Made by a program: the position numbers and the translations under genes. This document shows positions 52,323 to 63,150 of a stretch of DNA of 64,000 nt, one piece after another (the stretch's first letter is position 1; each line of letters starts with the position of its first letter). Under the pieces are notes generated by a model that saw only the letters and a list, made by a program, of their open reading frames with translations, did not search any database and was not told the DNA's origin. This stretch comes from Symbiodinium natans (taxonomy: Eukaryota; Sar; Dinophyceae; Suessiales; Symbiodiniaceae). The stretch is from assembly GCA_905221605.1 (NCBI GenBank), contig CAJNDS010000502.1:675001-739000 (forward strand), in the 5' to 3' direction.

Positions 52323-52350
52323 GCCGGTTTTGGCCATCAAGGGTGACTAT

Positions 52351-52490
52351 GGGGTTTAGGGTTTAGGGTTAGGGTTTAGGGTTTAGGGTTTAGGGTTTAG
52401 GGTTTAGGGTTTAGGGTTTAGGGTTTAGGGTTTAGGGTTTAGGGTTTAGGGTTTAGGGTTTAGGGTTTAGGGTTTAGGGTTAGGGTTTGG
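52351..52490 (+). repeat. TTTAGGG array
   Basis: About 20 units at the 5' end of the intron after 52322. Confidence 0.95.
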
Positions 52491-54578
52491 AGTGCGCAGG
52501 TTTAGGGTGCTTTTAGGTTTCGGCTTCAGGTTTTTTAGGGTTTGGGGTATATATAGTAAGTTTGAGGGTTCGGTTTTAGTTTTTGGGGTTTTGCAAGGGT
52601 TTGATTTTGGTGGTGGGGGGGGGGGGGGGGTTAGGGTTTAGGGTTTAGGGTTTAGGATTTAGGGTTTAGGGGTTTGCCAGAGTCTTTCAAGCTGGGTGTT
52701 AACTCTTGGCTCTTGACGCTCGGGGCTGCTGGAAGCAGGGCACATGTAAGGGATGGTTTGGGGGCTTTAGGAATTCCACCCTAGACACCTAGACCCGAAG
52801 CGCCCAAAGCAAAGCAAAAATCCCTTGAACCCCAAAGCCACCCCCCCACAAAAAAAAGCAGGGAGATTATAATAGTAAACACGAAAAAGTAAAGCAACAA
52901 ACAACAAACACGAAAAAACACAAACCCCTAAACGCCCCGAGCGCCCCTTCTTAGGGGCTCTCAATCCCTGTTTGGGGGTTCCCGGAATTCATGTCCTTAT
53001 CATAAGTGAATCCTACTATCGGGGGGGGGGGGGGGGGGGGGTACATTTGGGACCCCCCCCCCATTGTCGTAAACCTCCATATCCCTTCCCCTAAACCCTA
53101 AACCCCAAACCCCAAACCCTAAACCCTAAACCCTAAACCCCAAACCCTAAACCCCAAACCCCAAACCCCAAACCCTAAACCCAAACCCTACACCCCGAAT
53201 AAGCAAGAAGCCCCAGTAAACCGCTCCTGGGAGGGCCCCTTCCTCCTTTGGGTTTAGGGGTTGGGGGTTGAGGGGTTTCGGGGTTGAGGGTTTAGGGGTT
53301 TAGGGGGTTTAGGGGTTTAGGGGTTTCGGGGTTTAGGGGTTTCGGGGTTTAGGGGTTTCGGCCTCCGAAAGGCGAGCTCATTCGGCCACCGACCGTTTTA
53401 AGCTCATGGACCGCATGGACATGTTCACTCCCAGGCCGGGGCCTCAGTTCCCAACTCCCTAAACCCCACAGACCCTATCCGAATCCTATCCAGACCTATA
53501 TAAACCCGACATAAACCGCAGATGACCCTTATTAAGCAAAAATCCCTGTGAACCCTAAGAGCCCCTAACGAAACCCACCCAAAATGCCCAGACCCCTAAC
53601 CTAACCCCCCTAAACTCAGCTTCTCTGAAGTCAGATTAGGAAAGGTGATTGTTTCGGACTTCACCGTGCCCGAGTGCTCTTGAAGCTTCAACCTTACTTT
53701 GGCCCAGGGGGATGGGGTGGTTGCAGAATGACCCTTAGAAAGATCTACCTGTATCATAATCAGAATCAGAATGACAAGAACACGGTACAAGTAAGGCCAA
53801 GAATATCATCATGATGATGAAGTAACATGGTAGTGATGACTAAAACTCATGAGTATGCTTAGAAGCATACATGCAGACGTTTGTGTAGGCATGTACGTCT
53901 TTGTACAGGTATACATGTCTGTGTGAATTTGTGTGTGTGTGTGCGTGTGCATCTAAGTGCTTCTGACAGTGTAGTCGTGGTGAGCCGCGGAGTGAGAAGC
54001 GCGCTGCCAGGCAGGTGGAGGATCTCCACGCCCTAGGCCAGTCGATGTGCTTTTGGGGCTTTCGGGGCTTGTGGGACCACTCCTCGATGGTTGGATTTGG
54101 CACTTTGAGTGGTTGAATTGAGCTTTGGCAAAAGCGGTGCAGGGCTGCGTAGAGCTGCGAGTGTCTGAGCGATTTCGCAGTGGAGCTGAGCTGCATGCCT
54201 GCTTTCTGGTCTTTTTTCTGCGCGAGGTTGAGGGCTGGACCAAGCAAAGCAGGGTCAACATGTTGGCCCGTTGGGTTTAAGGTTCAGGATTAAAGCTGTG
54301 TGCCTTCAGTGTCTTTTGACAATGGCATCCCTGGTCGCACTGATCACTGTGCCCAGTATGTGTGGTATCGACTTGCGTGGCACTAGCACCTGCCAAGATA
54401 TCCAAACGCTCTCTAAACCCCAAACCCCAAACCCCATTCCGGATACAACCGCAAAGCTTGTCACCGGAGCTTGAGGGCGTCTCATGTCCATAGTCTAACG
54501 GCCTAAGCTCCTCACCCTAAACCCTTGGCCCTAAACCCTAAACCCTAAACCCTATAAACCCTAAACCCTAATTTGCAG
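52491..54578. other. Intron-like sequence with repeats
   Basis: Poly-G (53023-53040), CCCCAAA arrays (53100-53190), TTTCGGGG arrays (53235-53350) and unique sequence. An open island at 53370-53450 (SATDRFKLMDRMDMFTPRPG) is protein-like but its flanks are reversed (TTTAGGGG before, CCCTAAA after), so it is left uncalled. 53800-54480 is unique with a CA/TG tract. Confidence 0.4.
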
Positions 54579-54631
54579 GAATCTGGAACTACCTCCTCAC
54601 AGATGCCTGCATGTTCAAGGCCATTGACGAG
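54579..54631 (+). CDS. Glycosyltransferase exon
   Basis: AATTTGCAG acceptor; two bases complete Gly, then IWNYLLTDACMFKAIDE. GA donor (GACTCC), phase 0. The W-x-Y-x-L/F helix after P-L-x-x-R is family-typical. Confidence 0.7.
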
Positions 54632-54659
54632 GACTCCGGAAGCAGCTTCAGTGAACTTC

Positions 54660-54788
54660 AGTTTAGGGTTTAGGGTTTAGGGTTTAGGGTTTAGGGTTTA
54701 GGGTTTAGGGTTTAGGGTTTAGGGTTTAGGGTTTAGGGTTTAGGGTTTAGGGTTTAGGGTTTAGGGTTTAGGGTTTAGGGTTTAGGGG
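54660..54788 (+). repeat. TTTAGGG array
   Basis: About 18 perfect units, 30 bases after an exon. Confidence 0.95.
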
Positions 54789-55041
54789 CAGGAGCCTAGT
54801 CACAAAGATGGTCGTCCGAGAATGCCCTTTGAGTCTTATACAGCACTTGAAGCCCATAGAAGACAGTCTGCTATCGGAAAAAAAATGTCCAAGAAGTCTT
54901 TTGTAAAGGCAAAAGATTCCCCATTCTAGTTTCATCGGCCAACAAGTTAGCATCCTTTAGCGGAGGGGGAGGGGGGTGGGGGTTAGCCCTAAACCTAAAC
55001 CCTAAACCCTAAACCCTAAACCCTAAACCCTAAACCCGCAG

Positions 55042-55110
55042 GACAAAGCCCTGTACGACTGGTGGGAAAGCCCCGCAGTGCACCGGATAAACTTCCTGGG
55101 AGTCTCGGCG
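55042..55110 (+). CDS. Glycosyltransferase exon
   Basis: AACCCGCAG acceptor; DKALYDWWESPAVHRINFLG. D-P/K-x-x-x-x-x-W follows the previous helix as in the family. The donor may be GT after 55077 (phase 0) or later. Confidence 0.65.
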
Positions 55111-55612
55111 CGCAAAAGAGCGGCGAGACGAAGCAATGGCTTAGGGTTTAGGGTTTAGGGTTTGGCGATTAGGGTTTAGGGTTTAGGGTTTGGGGTTTAG
55201 GGTACCCCTTTAGGGATGTTTCACGCCCTCGCCCCCCTTAAACCCCAAACCAAAAGCTTTATTGGGTGGGAGAGGGGGTTGTTGACCCTCGTTGGGGCAG
55301 GGCCCAACCAAATATGAACAACATAGGTACATCGGCCCATAGGTAAGAGGGGCCGTCATTTGCAGAACTAGGTCTCTGAGGATACCCTGAATGCATAATC
55401 CGCTCAGAAATACTAGCAATCAAGAGCCGCCTGTTAGAGAACTGCCCATCGCCTGGAAAGCACAGCTAGCTGTTTTCTTAGGGTTTAGGGTTTAGGGTTT
55501 AGGGTTTAGGGATTAGGGTTTAGGGTTTAGGCTTCTCGGTTAGCTTGAGCGCGTTCCGGCGCAGAGTTTGCAGACTGGCCGGAAGTCCACCGGAGTTTCG
55601 GTTCAGGAGGCA

Positions 55613-55775
55613 TACCTGGAACCCTCTTTACCTGCAGCTTTATGGGTTCTACCTACAAACTAAGCGTACTTAGCTACTACTAAATTATAGGCCCTTCTAC
55701 CTGCAGTTTTCTGGGTTCCGCCTACGAGCTAAGGGTAGTTACTACGAGAATTGTAGGTCAATAGAGTCCCAGGTA
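55613..55775. mobile_element. MITE-like fold-back, family C, compound copy
   Basis: ACCTGGAACCCTCTTTACCTG and TAGAGTCCCAGGTAG form the outer ends. An inner CTTCTACCTGCAGTTTTCTG repeats the left end, so two copies seem fused. Confidence 0.65.
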
Positions 55776-56789
55776 GATGCAGTCATTTGCATTCTGCAGT
55801 TGGAGTGGTGTTGAAGTTTTTGAAAGTTGCCACACAGTTGCAAAACACCCTGAACCCTATGCCCTAAACCCTGAACCCTGGACCCTATGCCCTATAGCCA
55901 AGAATCAACGCCGGACGCGTTCTAAAAAACAACCTTCCCAGCTCTTAACAGGAGATTCATGAATTCGGGGCCTCATGTATGGCCTCTGAAAGGGTTATTT
56001 TGGGATGTCAGTTACCTTCCCAAACTCCTTATTCAGAACTAGTAAGAGAATCTGTGAATGAGGTCCAGATTGCAGGGTCACAGCAGCTACTTCTTTCCAT
56101 ACTTCGACAGAATGAACAAGGTGCCTCCGTCCCACTTCCACCGTCAAACAAAAGCCCCAAGCGCACAAAACCTAAACCCCTTAATCCTCGTGAGTGGCAT
56201 ATGAGCATGTGGGGCTTAGGCTTAAGTTTTTTGTTGAATTTGGACGGGGGAGGGTGGAGGGGGTCGTTGACATTTGCGGATATGGAAGCCAGGATTTCGG
56301 GTTTGGGGCTTAGGGCTGGGTGCGTCCCGAAACCCTATGATTCCGCATGAACCTCAGCGCCCAAGGAAGCTTGCACGCATCCTGGCCAGAGGCCCAGTTG
56401 TCTTAGTGGTCACCTGAATGTCGACAAGGGTGAACGGCTGCTATAGGAGGGGATGCAGGGATAGTCATCTCCCCAAATTCCATCCTGAGAGTTGTCAGAG
56501 TTTTGCTCAGCGCTTCGGGACTCTTAGTGCTAGGGTTTAGGATGCACAGTCTGTATAGCGGTGGTGCAGCAGAATGCCCTGCCACCATGCCCAACTCGCA
56601 TGCTTTGCAGAGCACTCGTGCCGCCATTCTCCGCAGAAAGCGTGCCGAGGTTCCACCATGCCAACAAGACGAGGGAGGTCACTTGTCTGCACTCGAAGCG
56701 ACCATGCACCCACCTGATACTGATTACGAAGTCATAGTCGACCCAGGGACAAAGTTATAGATGACATAGGAGTTGTGTATACATTCATA

Positions 56790-56870
56790 CACCTGCATAT
56801 ATATATATATATATACTGTATACATTCATCTCCTGTATATATATATATATGTATATATACATGTATATAT
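56790..56870. repeat. TA/TATACA microsatellite
   Basis: TATATA runs flanked by two ACTGTATACATTCAT-type copies. Confidence 0.9.
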
Positions 56871-57083
56871 AAGGACAGACTCTGTCCGCACAGCTAGACT
56901 CAGCTAGACTAGGCTGCGGCCCTCGGCTCGAAGCAAGGCTGAACGCGTGAACGTGGAGAAGCTACCCTAAACCCTAAATTCCCCCAAACCCCTTGAATGC
57001 TCAATAGATTTAGGGGTCCCTAAACCCTAAACCCTAAACCTTACTTAAGCCCTAAACCCTAAACCCTAAAACCCGGAGCCCAG

Positions 57084-57179
57084 GACCTGTTCTTCCGCGT
57101 CACGCCCGAGATTGTGACTGTCCTGACGGGGGGAAGCCTGCACCTCCTGAAGTTTACCGGGCCGATGCGAGACTTGCAG
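57084..57179 (+). CDS. Glycosyltransferase exon, C-terminal part
   Basis: GGAGCCCAG acceptor; DLFFRVTPEIVTVLTGGSLH then LLKFTGPMRDLQ. L-x-K-x-T-x-x-x-R closes the catalytic domain in Caps_synth proteins. A GA donor after CGA at 57170 would keep phase with 59553. Confidence 0.75.
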
Positions 57180-57299
57180 CCTGGGCTGCCATGTGGAGAC
57201 AGGAGGGCTTTAGGTTTTTCCCGGGTTTTCCACATTTGGGGGTTTAGGGTTTAGGGTTTGGGGTTTGGGGTTTAGGGTTTAGGGTTTCGGGTTTGCGAA

Positions 57300-57440
57300 A
57301 ATGAGGGACCCCTAATATACACCCCCAAATGGTAGGATTCCCTTATGACAATGACCCTGGTGCGGTACCCCAAATTTCGGAAACTCTCAGTTGTTGTCAG
57401 AAGATATGGGGGTTTCCGAAAATAGGGGTACCCTTTTTGG
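57300..57440. mobile_element. Possible fold-back element, family G
   Basis: TTTCGGAAACTC and GGGGGTTTCCGAAAATAGGG are near-inverted around AGTTGTTGTCAGAAGAT. The words TTTCCGAAA, GGGGTACC and TAGGATTCCCTTAT recur at 2700-2815, 36290-36330 and 58900-59010. Confidence 0.5.
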
Positions 57441-58670
57441 GGGATTCCTTTAAGGGGATTCTAGTCTATTTAGGGGTATAAAGGGGGTAAGCCTATTTTT
57501 GGACATGCCCTTATAGCTCTATTCCCAAGAACAGTTCTCCCTCAAACCCTCGACCCTCAGCCCGAAACCCAACCTGTTTAAACTGTGGGAGCTGATGGAT
57601 CCTCTTGGCTTGAGGAGTTGGAGGTTGTCAGGATTTGTGTTCGATTCCCCTAGAACCCTATCACCCTAAACTCCCTAAACTCCTATGGATTGTCTTCGGT
57701 GTTTGGGATGCTGGGACGTTGGCTGCAGGTGCAGAGCTTCGGGGTTTGGGGCCTAGGGTTCAGGATCAAGCCTCTGAGCCACAAGCCGCCTTACCACTTA
57801 CACCTGCAGGTGTAGCCGCTTCCTAAAGTCACGCAACCGCAGGATTCAGAAGCTGCTGCAGTATCTGCATCATGCGGGTGTGTCACACTGCGATTCTGAG
57901 CCTCCCGCATTGCGTTGTCGGGAAGCACCTACTTCACTAGGTCTCAAGAGGTACACCGGTGTGTTTGGCTTGTCAGGTCAGAATGCACTGTAGGTGCCCT
58001 TCAGATGTACTCAATCTTTCCCTTTAGGCCCTTCATACCTCGTGACTCGGTGTTCGGGGTTTGCATTGTTCACGCTGCGGTGCGAGGCTCTTGGATGGCC
58101 TGAGCCCAAAAGAGCTGTCGCTTGGCCTCGAGGTTTCTGCGGGCTTAGGGTTTAGGGTTCAGGGTTTCGGGTTTCGGGTTTAGGCTGTAGGGTTTTAAAC
58201 GGGACTTCAAGCCAAGCCCACAATCTTGTTATGGCCGTCACGAAATCCAAGCCCCGAAACCCGGCCCATAACGGATCCACAACCTGAGCCAAAAGCACCC
58301 GGTCATTCTTGGATTGCTAGGAAACCTAAGGCCCTAAACGCTAAACCACTCAGTGTCTCGAAACTTAGATCCACCCCCCCCCCCGCCTCCCTGGCTACCC
58401 TATAGACTCTTCGATCCCTAAGAGGATGAAGAGACTTGGGGGTTTTTGCAGGCCAGGGTGTATGAGGGCTATGGGGGTTCAGTTTATCCTTCTTCTACCC
58501 CTAAACCCAAAACCCTAAACCCTAAACCCCCTACTTTAGCCCCTTCCTTAAGACAGGCCGCCAGCCTGACTCGAGAGCAAGCATATACCACGGCTTCCTC
58601 CCCATTCACAGTTTGGGTGGCACTTGGATGTCCATGGCTGGATACAGCTGGGAAGTAAGCTCTCTCTCTC

Positions 58671-58686
58671 TCTCTCTATCTATCGG

Positions 58687-58718
<32 letters not shown>

Positions 58719-58766
58719 TGTATGTATGTATGTATGTATGTATGTATGTATGTGTATATATATATA

Positions 58767-58801
<35 letters not shown>

Positions 58802-58845
58802 ATATATACATATATATATGTGTATGTATATGGTTATAACGTATA
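58671..58845. repeat. CT, ATGT and TA microsatellites
   Basis: CTCTCTCT, then about 16 GTAT units, then TATATG sequence. ORFs over it are artefacts. Confidence 0.95.
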
Positions 58846-58896
58846 CCTGTGAACCTAAAAGTACGGTTCGCCTTCAGCAACCCGCCAATCCGCGAC

Positions 58897-59010
58897 CCCA
58901 CATGGGGGTTTCCGAAATTAGGGGTTCCTTCTTGGGGTCCTGATTATATAAGGGAATCCTACTATTTGGAGGTCTATACTAGGGGTCCCTGATTTTCGCA
59001 AACCCCCGAA
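58897..59010. mobile_element. Possible inverted-repeat element, family G
   Basis: GGGGGTTTCCGAAATTAGGG on the left, and GGGGTCCCTGATTTTCGC then AAACCCCC on the right, with GGGAATCCTACTATTTGG inside. Confidence 0.6.
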
Positions 59011-59552
59011 TAGATCCCCTCAAAACCCTTAGAGGGTCTAGGGCGTAGGGCGTTGTAAACCCCCCCCCCCCCCCCCGATAACGCGAATGTCTGAAGGCTT
59101 TTGAATAACTCTTAGTAGAAGCCCTTGAAACCCTCATATAGCACCCGAAAAACCGTGAAATCCCCACCTATGAGGCCCTATACCCTAAACCCTAACCCTA
59201 AGCCCCTTGTTGCACCCTTAACATCCCACCGGCTGCTGAGGTACGGCTGTGTGGATAGCTCCTGGAGCATCACGCTGACAGCCGCGCGATTGCGAACCTT
59301 TCACAGCCCTGAGAGCCCTAAGACATCCAGAGCCCTGAGCCCCTTGTTCAACATGGAGTCCCTCAAACCCTAAACCCAAAACTTAACAGCAGGGTCTAGG
59401 ATTTAGGGTTTAACCCACACTACCGCGAGCAACCGGCTTTAAAACATACGCTTCAAACGGCGATGAGCAAGCGCATAAGTCTGCCTCACACCCAAGATGC
59501 TAAACCCTAAAGCCTAGCCCTAAACTCTAAACCGTAAACCCTAAACACCGAG

Positions 59553-59624
59553 GCCGTCGGCCTCTTCAGCCCGGCGAAGTGCTCTGAGCTGGCACGACCT
59601 GGGGCCAACCAGTGGCTCCAGTAG
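59553..59624 (+). CDS. Likely last exon of the glycosyltransferase gene
   Basis: AAACACCGAG acceptor; AVGLFSPAKCSELARPGANQ then WLQ and TAG (59622-59624). CCCTAAA lies upstream; unlike other exons no TTTAGGG array follows, which fits a terminal exon. Assignment to this gene is by order and phase. Confidence 0.55.
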   Translation, partial: AVGLFSPAKCSELARPGANQWLQ

Positions 59625-60399
59625 ACCGGATACCGAAAAAAAAGGGTCGGATTGATTACGTTTAGGGATTCCCGTATTATGGTGCCTAGATAAGTATGTA
59701 CTCTGCTTGGTTCCTGGGCTACCAAGATATGTGGTTTTATATTACGGTTTTGGTAAGTGCATATCAGGTTCCTTTCAATATTGGTGAGTGTATATATTTG
59801 GTGTCCTTCTAAAAATACAAGAAATACAAACGAGAAATGATAAACCCTAATTCATATGCTTCCCCAGGGAAGAGGGCCAGGCTTGGAGATTAGAGGCCAT
59901 TCAACTCCTCAACTGGTTCGGTTTCCACACCTTCATCTCTACAATGGCCTTCTGTGTGCTTTGGCCTGCATCTGGTCAGGGGATTGGGGCATCGGAAATC
60001 CTAGCTCATATAGGCCCTAAACTAGACTTGCACCTGTTAAGCGTAAACTCGTGGGGTTTAGGTTTAGGGTTTGACCCGTCTGCCGTGACCTTGCATCGGT
60101 GCAATGGGGTGGCCTGGACCACTGCCTGCCGAAGCCACCGAGCTAGTCGCAGACAGAAACAGGAACTTGCTTGCCAGCAAACCCTAAACCCTAATCCCCA
60201 AACCCCAAACCGCAAACCCTAAACCCTAAACCCTAAACCCGAACCCCATGTAGGGCTTAGGGCTTAGGGGGCTTCTGGGGTGGGGTTCCTCCTCGGTAGA
60301 GCTGGGCCCTGACATCCGGCAACGCGAAAAAAACTATCGATGACAACTGAACAAATCCACGTTGCAAGCGCAGAAGAATGTTGTACCATTTTATACATG

Positions 60400-60600
60400 T
60401 GTATGCATGTATGCATGTATGTATGTATGTATGGATGTATGTATGGATGTATGTCTGTATGTGTATATATGTAGAAGTATATATATATACACATATATGT
60501 ACATGCCCGATATGTGAAAACATATATATATATATACACATATACATATACATATATATATATATGTATATACATATGTATATATATATATACACGTGTG

Positions 60601-60675
<75 letters not shown>

Positions 60676-60780
60676 ATATATATATCCCTTATTCTGGTGC
60701 ATGCATCTATGACAAACAGAGTTCAGCTAAGCCCAGAATATGTACATATATATGTATATATATATATATACATGTATGCA
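60400..60780. repeat. ATGT/TATACA/TATATG microsatellites
   Basis: Long TATG and TA simple sequence interrupted by short unique segments. Confidence 0.95.
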
Positions 60781-60897
60781 TCAGCTTCCGACTCCAAATC
60801 GGACAAAGTTGAATGGCGTGCCAGCGTTCGGTCTCAATAGGACTCTTCATTTGTCCCCACCGAAGCTAGGCCCCGAAACGCCGGAACCCTGAGCTTT

Positions 60898-60978
60898 ACC
60901 CTAAACCCTAAACCCTAAACCCTAAACCCTAAACCCCAAACCCTAAACCCTAAACCCTAAACCCTAAACCCTAAACCC
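60898..60978 (+). repeat. CCCTAAA array
   Basis: About 11 units. Confidence 0.9.
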
Positions 60979-61116
60979 CCCCCAGCCAAAAAAATTGAAA
61001 TGATAAAATACAATAAACCTGGACCCTAAAACCCCAATCCCTCGACGATCCTATCAAACTCTAAGGTTTCAACCGTGGGCCTGAGTATGGTTCCTCACCT
61101 TTGTGTAAACGGATTC

Positions 61117-61207
61117 AAGGGATCCGAAGTATGGGCCCTGTTTTTTTTCTGTTTTGTGAATATAAGGGTCGTAGAACAGGGGACCCAAATTAAGGGTCCA
61201 TACTTCG
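61117..61207. mobile_element. MITE-like inverted repeat, family D
   Basis: GGATCCGAAGTATGGGCCCT on the left; AAGGGTCCATACTTCGGAAC then TCC on the right. Same family as 42422. Confidence 0.75.
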
Positions 61208-61281
61208 GAACTCCAAAACCTAGTAGTACATTAGGCAAGCTTTAATTTTTGTGGGGGCAACTAGGAAAAACACCCCACCAG

Positions 61282-61338
61282 GTGGACAAGCTCCAGATGA
61301 CCGACTGCTTCCGCAGCGGAGACTTCATCCGTGCGCAG
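61282..61338 (+). CDS. CSL4: CSL4 exon 7 (S1 domain)
   Basis: CCCACCAG acceptor; VDKLQMTDCFRSGDFIRAQ. D-K-x-x-M/I, F-R-x-G-D and I-V-x-A are conserved CSL4 positions, and the join to FRGVVRKQDVRFFE (23890) is gapless. GC donor (GCGCCG). Confidence 0.88.
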
Positions 61339-61632
61339 GCGCCGGCGCTTGAGCCACCTTTTGAAATCTAAGGCTTGAAAACGTGAACTTGTAGGGTTTG
61401 GGGTTTAGGGTTTTGGGTTTAGGGTCTAGGGCTTAGAGTGACCCAAACCCCCCTGAACCCTCAAAGTCCCGAAGCCCCAAACCGAAACCCTGAAACCCAA
61501 ACCCCAGGACATAACCTTGAAACCCGGTAAACCTACAACTCTAGACCGTAAACCCCGAACGCTCAACCCTGAAATCTACAAACCGAGCCCCAAACCCTAA
61601 ACCCTAAACCCTAAACCCTAAACGCTCTCCAG

Positions 61633-61662
61633 GTTCTGGCCTTGGGAGATCACCGGTCGTAT
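61633..61662 (+). CDS. CSL4: CSL4 exon 8, 30-nt microexon
   Basis: CTCTCCAG acceptor after a CCCTAAA array; VLALGDHRSY, the L-S-L-G-D-x-R-x-Y motif. GC donor (GCAGGG). Confidence 0.85.
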
Positions 61663-61866
61663 GCAGGGACCCTGGATTTCAGAGGAAGGGACTTAGGGCT
61701 CCAGAGTTAAGGTGTTAACATTTAGGGTTTAGGGTTTAGGGTTTAGGGTTTAGGGGTTGGGGATGCTTAGGGTTCCAGGGCTTTTCGGTATTTAGGGTTT
61801 TGGGGGCTTCGAGGTTCAGCTGTTAGGTTTGTGGCTTCTGGCTTTTGGGTTGAAGGGTGAGGGCTT

Positions 61867-61932
61867 GGGATGTTCTATACGAACAGTCCTTAATAGGGAT
61901 GAAGGGCTGTTAGAAAAAGGAGGAGCATCCCA
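61867..61932. mobile_element. MITE-like inverted repeat, family A, short
   Basis: GGGATGTTCTATACGAACAG then TCCTTA on the left; GGGCTGTTAGAAAAAGGAGG then AGCATCCC on the right. Confidence 0.6.
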
Positions 61933-63117
61933 AGTGAGGGCTTTTCAGTTGAGGTTTTCGGGTTTAGGCTTTAGGGTTTGTCGGTTTAGCGGTCATGTGC
62001 AGTTCTACTTCCAAGAATGGTGTATGGCGCTTAGCCGCTAAAAAAACAACGGGTCTGGGGGATTCAAAAGGGCATAGTGCGCTTAGTTTACTCCCGTAAT
62101 TCTCCTACTAACGCTCTGATTTGCAGGTCTAACGGGGCTTTTATCGGTGTACAGCTGATCGGGTTTTTTCGACCTTAACAGCCCCACTTTCTGCGAGACC
62201 TCCACACGTTCAATGTTCTTTTCAGCCGCCCTTTCTTCCTAGCATTCTAGCATCTAGCCGAGATGTTGCCCAGCTTACGTTTCAACACCTTCCTATGTTG
62301 ACGATATGGTGACTCAGTTGCTGTGTTCGATCGGCGCCATCACATAGTCAATGCTGCATCGTGCTACTGGCTACTGGTCCCCTCACCAAGAGTAGTCACG
62401 CAGTCGCCACTTCAGTCTCATCTCGACTCCGTGTCTTCTTTCCCACAAGACACTGCTTGGACACCCTGCACGCTAACCCTGAACTGCCTACAAGCTCAAC
62501 GCATCATTCGTCAACTCCCCAGCTCCTGACGCTTTTTTAAAGCTGGATCTGCTCCTGTCTCAGTGTGGCCCTTACGCATCTAAGGCTCAGAGCAGTAGAT
62601 CCCCCAAGAAGCTCTCAGAAAAGCACTGACACTGAGACACCGAAACCCCAAACTCATCCAATCAAGGCCCCCCTCCCCCTCCAGAGCTTTTTCTTTCTTT
62701 TGTGGGGGGGGGGGGGGGGGGGGGGGCTACAAAGATTGAAACTCCCATGGGCTGTGTCACTCTCAGATGAAGGGCCCCCAAGGGAACCTCCACATGTAGT
62801 CAACCCCCTTGATAATTCCAACCTTTAGATCGCAAACCCATGTCTTGGGAGATTTAGGTAAAGTCGGTGTTGTGTAGGGTTTAGGGTTTAAGGTCTAGGG
62901 TCTAGGCTCTAGGGTCTAGGGTCTAGGGGTCTGGGGTCTAGGGTCTAGGGTCTAGGGTTTAGGGTCTAGGGTCTAGGGCGGGGGGCCTGATGTGGAGTGG
63001 TGTTGACCTTTAAAGGGTTATGGGGTTTAGGATTTCAACAGCCCTAAACCCTAAACCCTAAATATAGTAGCCATGTCAGGAGTCCAAAGAAACCTTTTCG
63101 GCGCATGCGCGCTGCAG
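61933..63117. other. CSL4 intron 8
   Basis: Unique sequence (62040-62700) with no convincing exon, a poly-G tract (62704-62726), then TCTAGGG/TTTAGGG arrays (62875-62980). Confidence 0.5.
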
Positions 63118-63150
63118 GTCTTGACGACGGCAGTCGCAGAACATTTGGGG
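63118..63150 (+). CDS. CSL4: CSL4 exon 9, 33-nt microexon
   Basis: GCGCTGCAG acceptor; VLTTAVAEHLG, the Y-L-T/S-T-A-x-N-E-L-G segment with one extra residue. GT donor (GTCGGG). Confidence 0.82.

Larger units (their letters stand above)
35703..59624 (+). other. Glycosyltransferase (capsular polysaccharide synthesis type) gene span
   Basis: The exon series encodes a protein of the Caps_synth/GT32-like family, Golgi- or cytosol-facing glycosyltransferases that use nucleotide sugars. Landmarks in order: VPSIIWTYWQ (39054), LCHRSW and LNPGWYVRILD (40280-40468), DTMWQYLLKEDLPE (40879), SIQHKSDAIRLALL (41913), KYGGVWLDATTLLLQPL (43374), FHIENWFFAAP (49945), and a late LLKFTGPMRD (57144). Twelve of thirteen traced junctions from 37015 to 59553 can be joined in phase; the 43496 to 49914 junction cannot and may hide an exon. 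A 6.4-kb gap at that point holds two other genes. The whole gene lies in the 37-kb CSL4 gap. Confidence 0.8.
23932..61281 (+). other. Apparent 37.35-kb CSL4 intron containing other genes
   Basis: This interval separates two CSL4 exons that are adjacent in the protein. It contains several same-strand exon series (24.9-25.7, 28.4-34.2, 35.7-59.6, 45.8-46.7, 47.5-49.0 kb), a 609-bp inverted-repeat element, an AT-rich block and many MITEs. Either the intron hosts nested genes, the CSL4 halves are expressed separately and joined in trans, or the assembly is chimeric. Sequence alone cannot decide. Confidence 0.7.

Noticed and set aside
53370-53450. Open island SATDRFKLMDRMDMFTPRPG
   Set aside because: Repeat flanks are in the opposite order to proven exons, and it does not fit between 52322 and 54579, which join in phase.
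58278-58300. Possible dinoflagellate spliced-leader fragment (GAGCCAAAA)
   Set aside because: Only nine bases match the reverse of the spliced leader end; no adjacent donor or SL RNA context.
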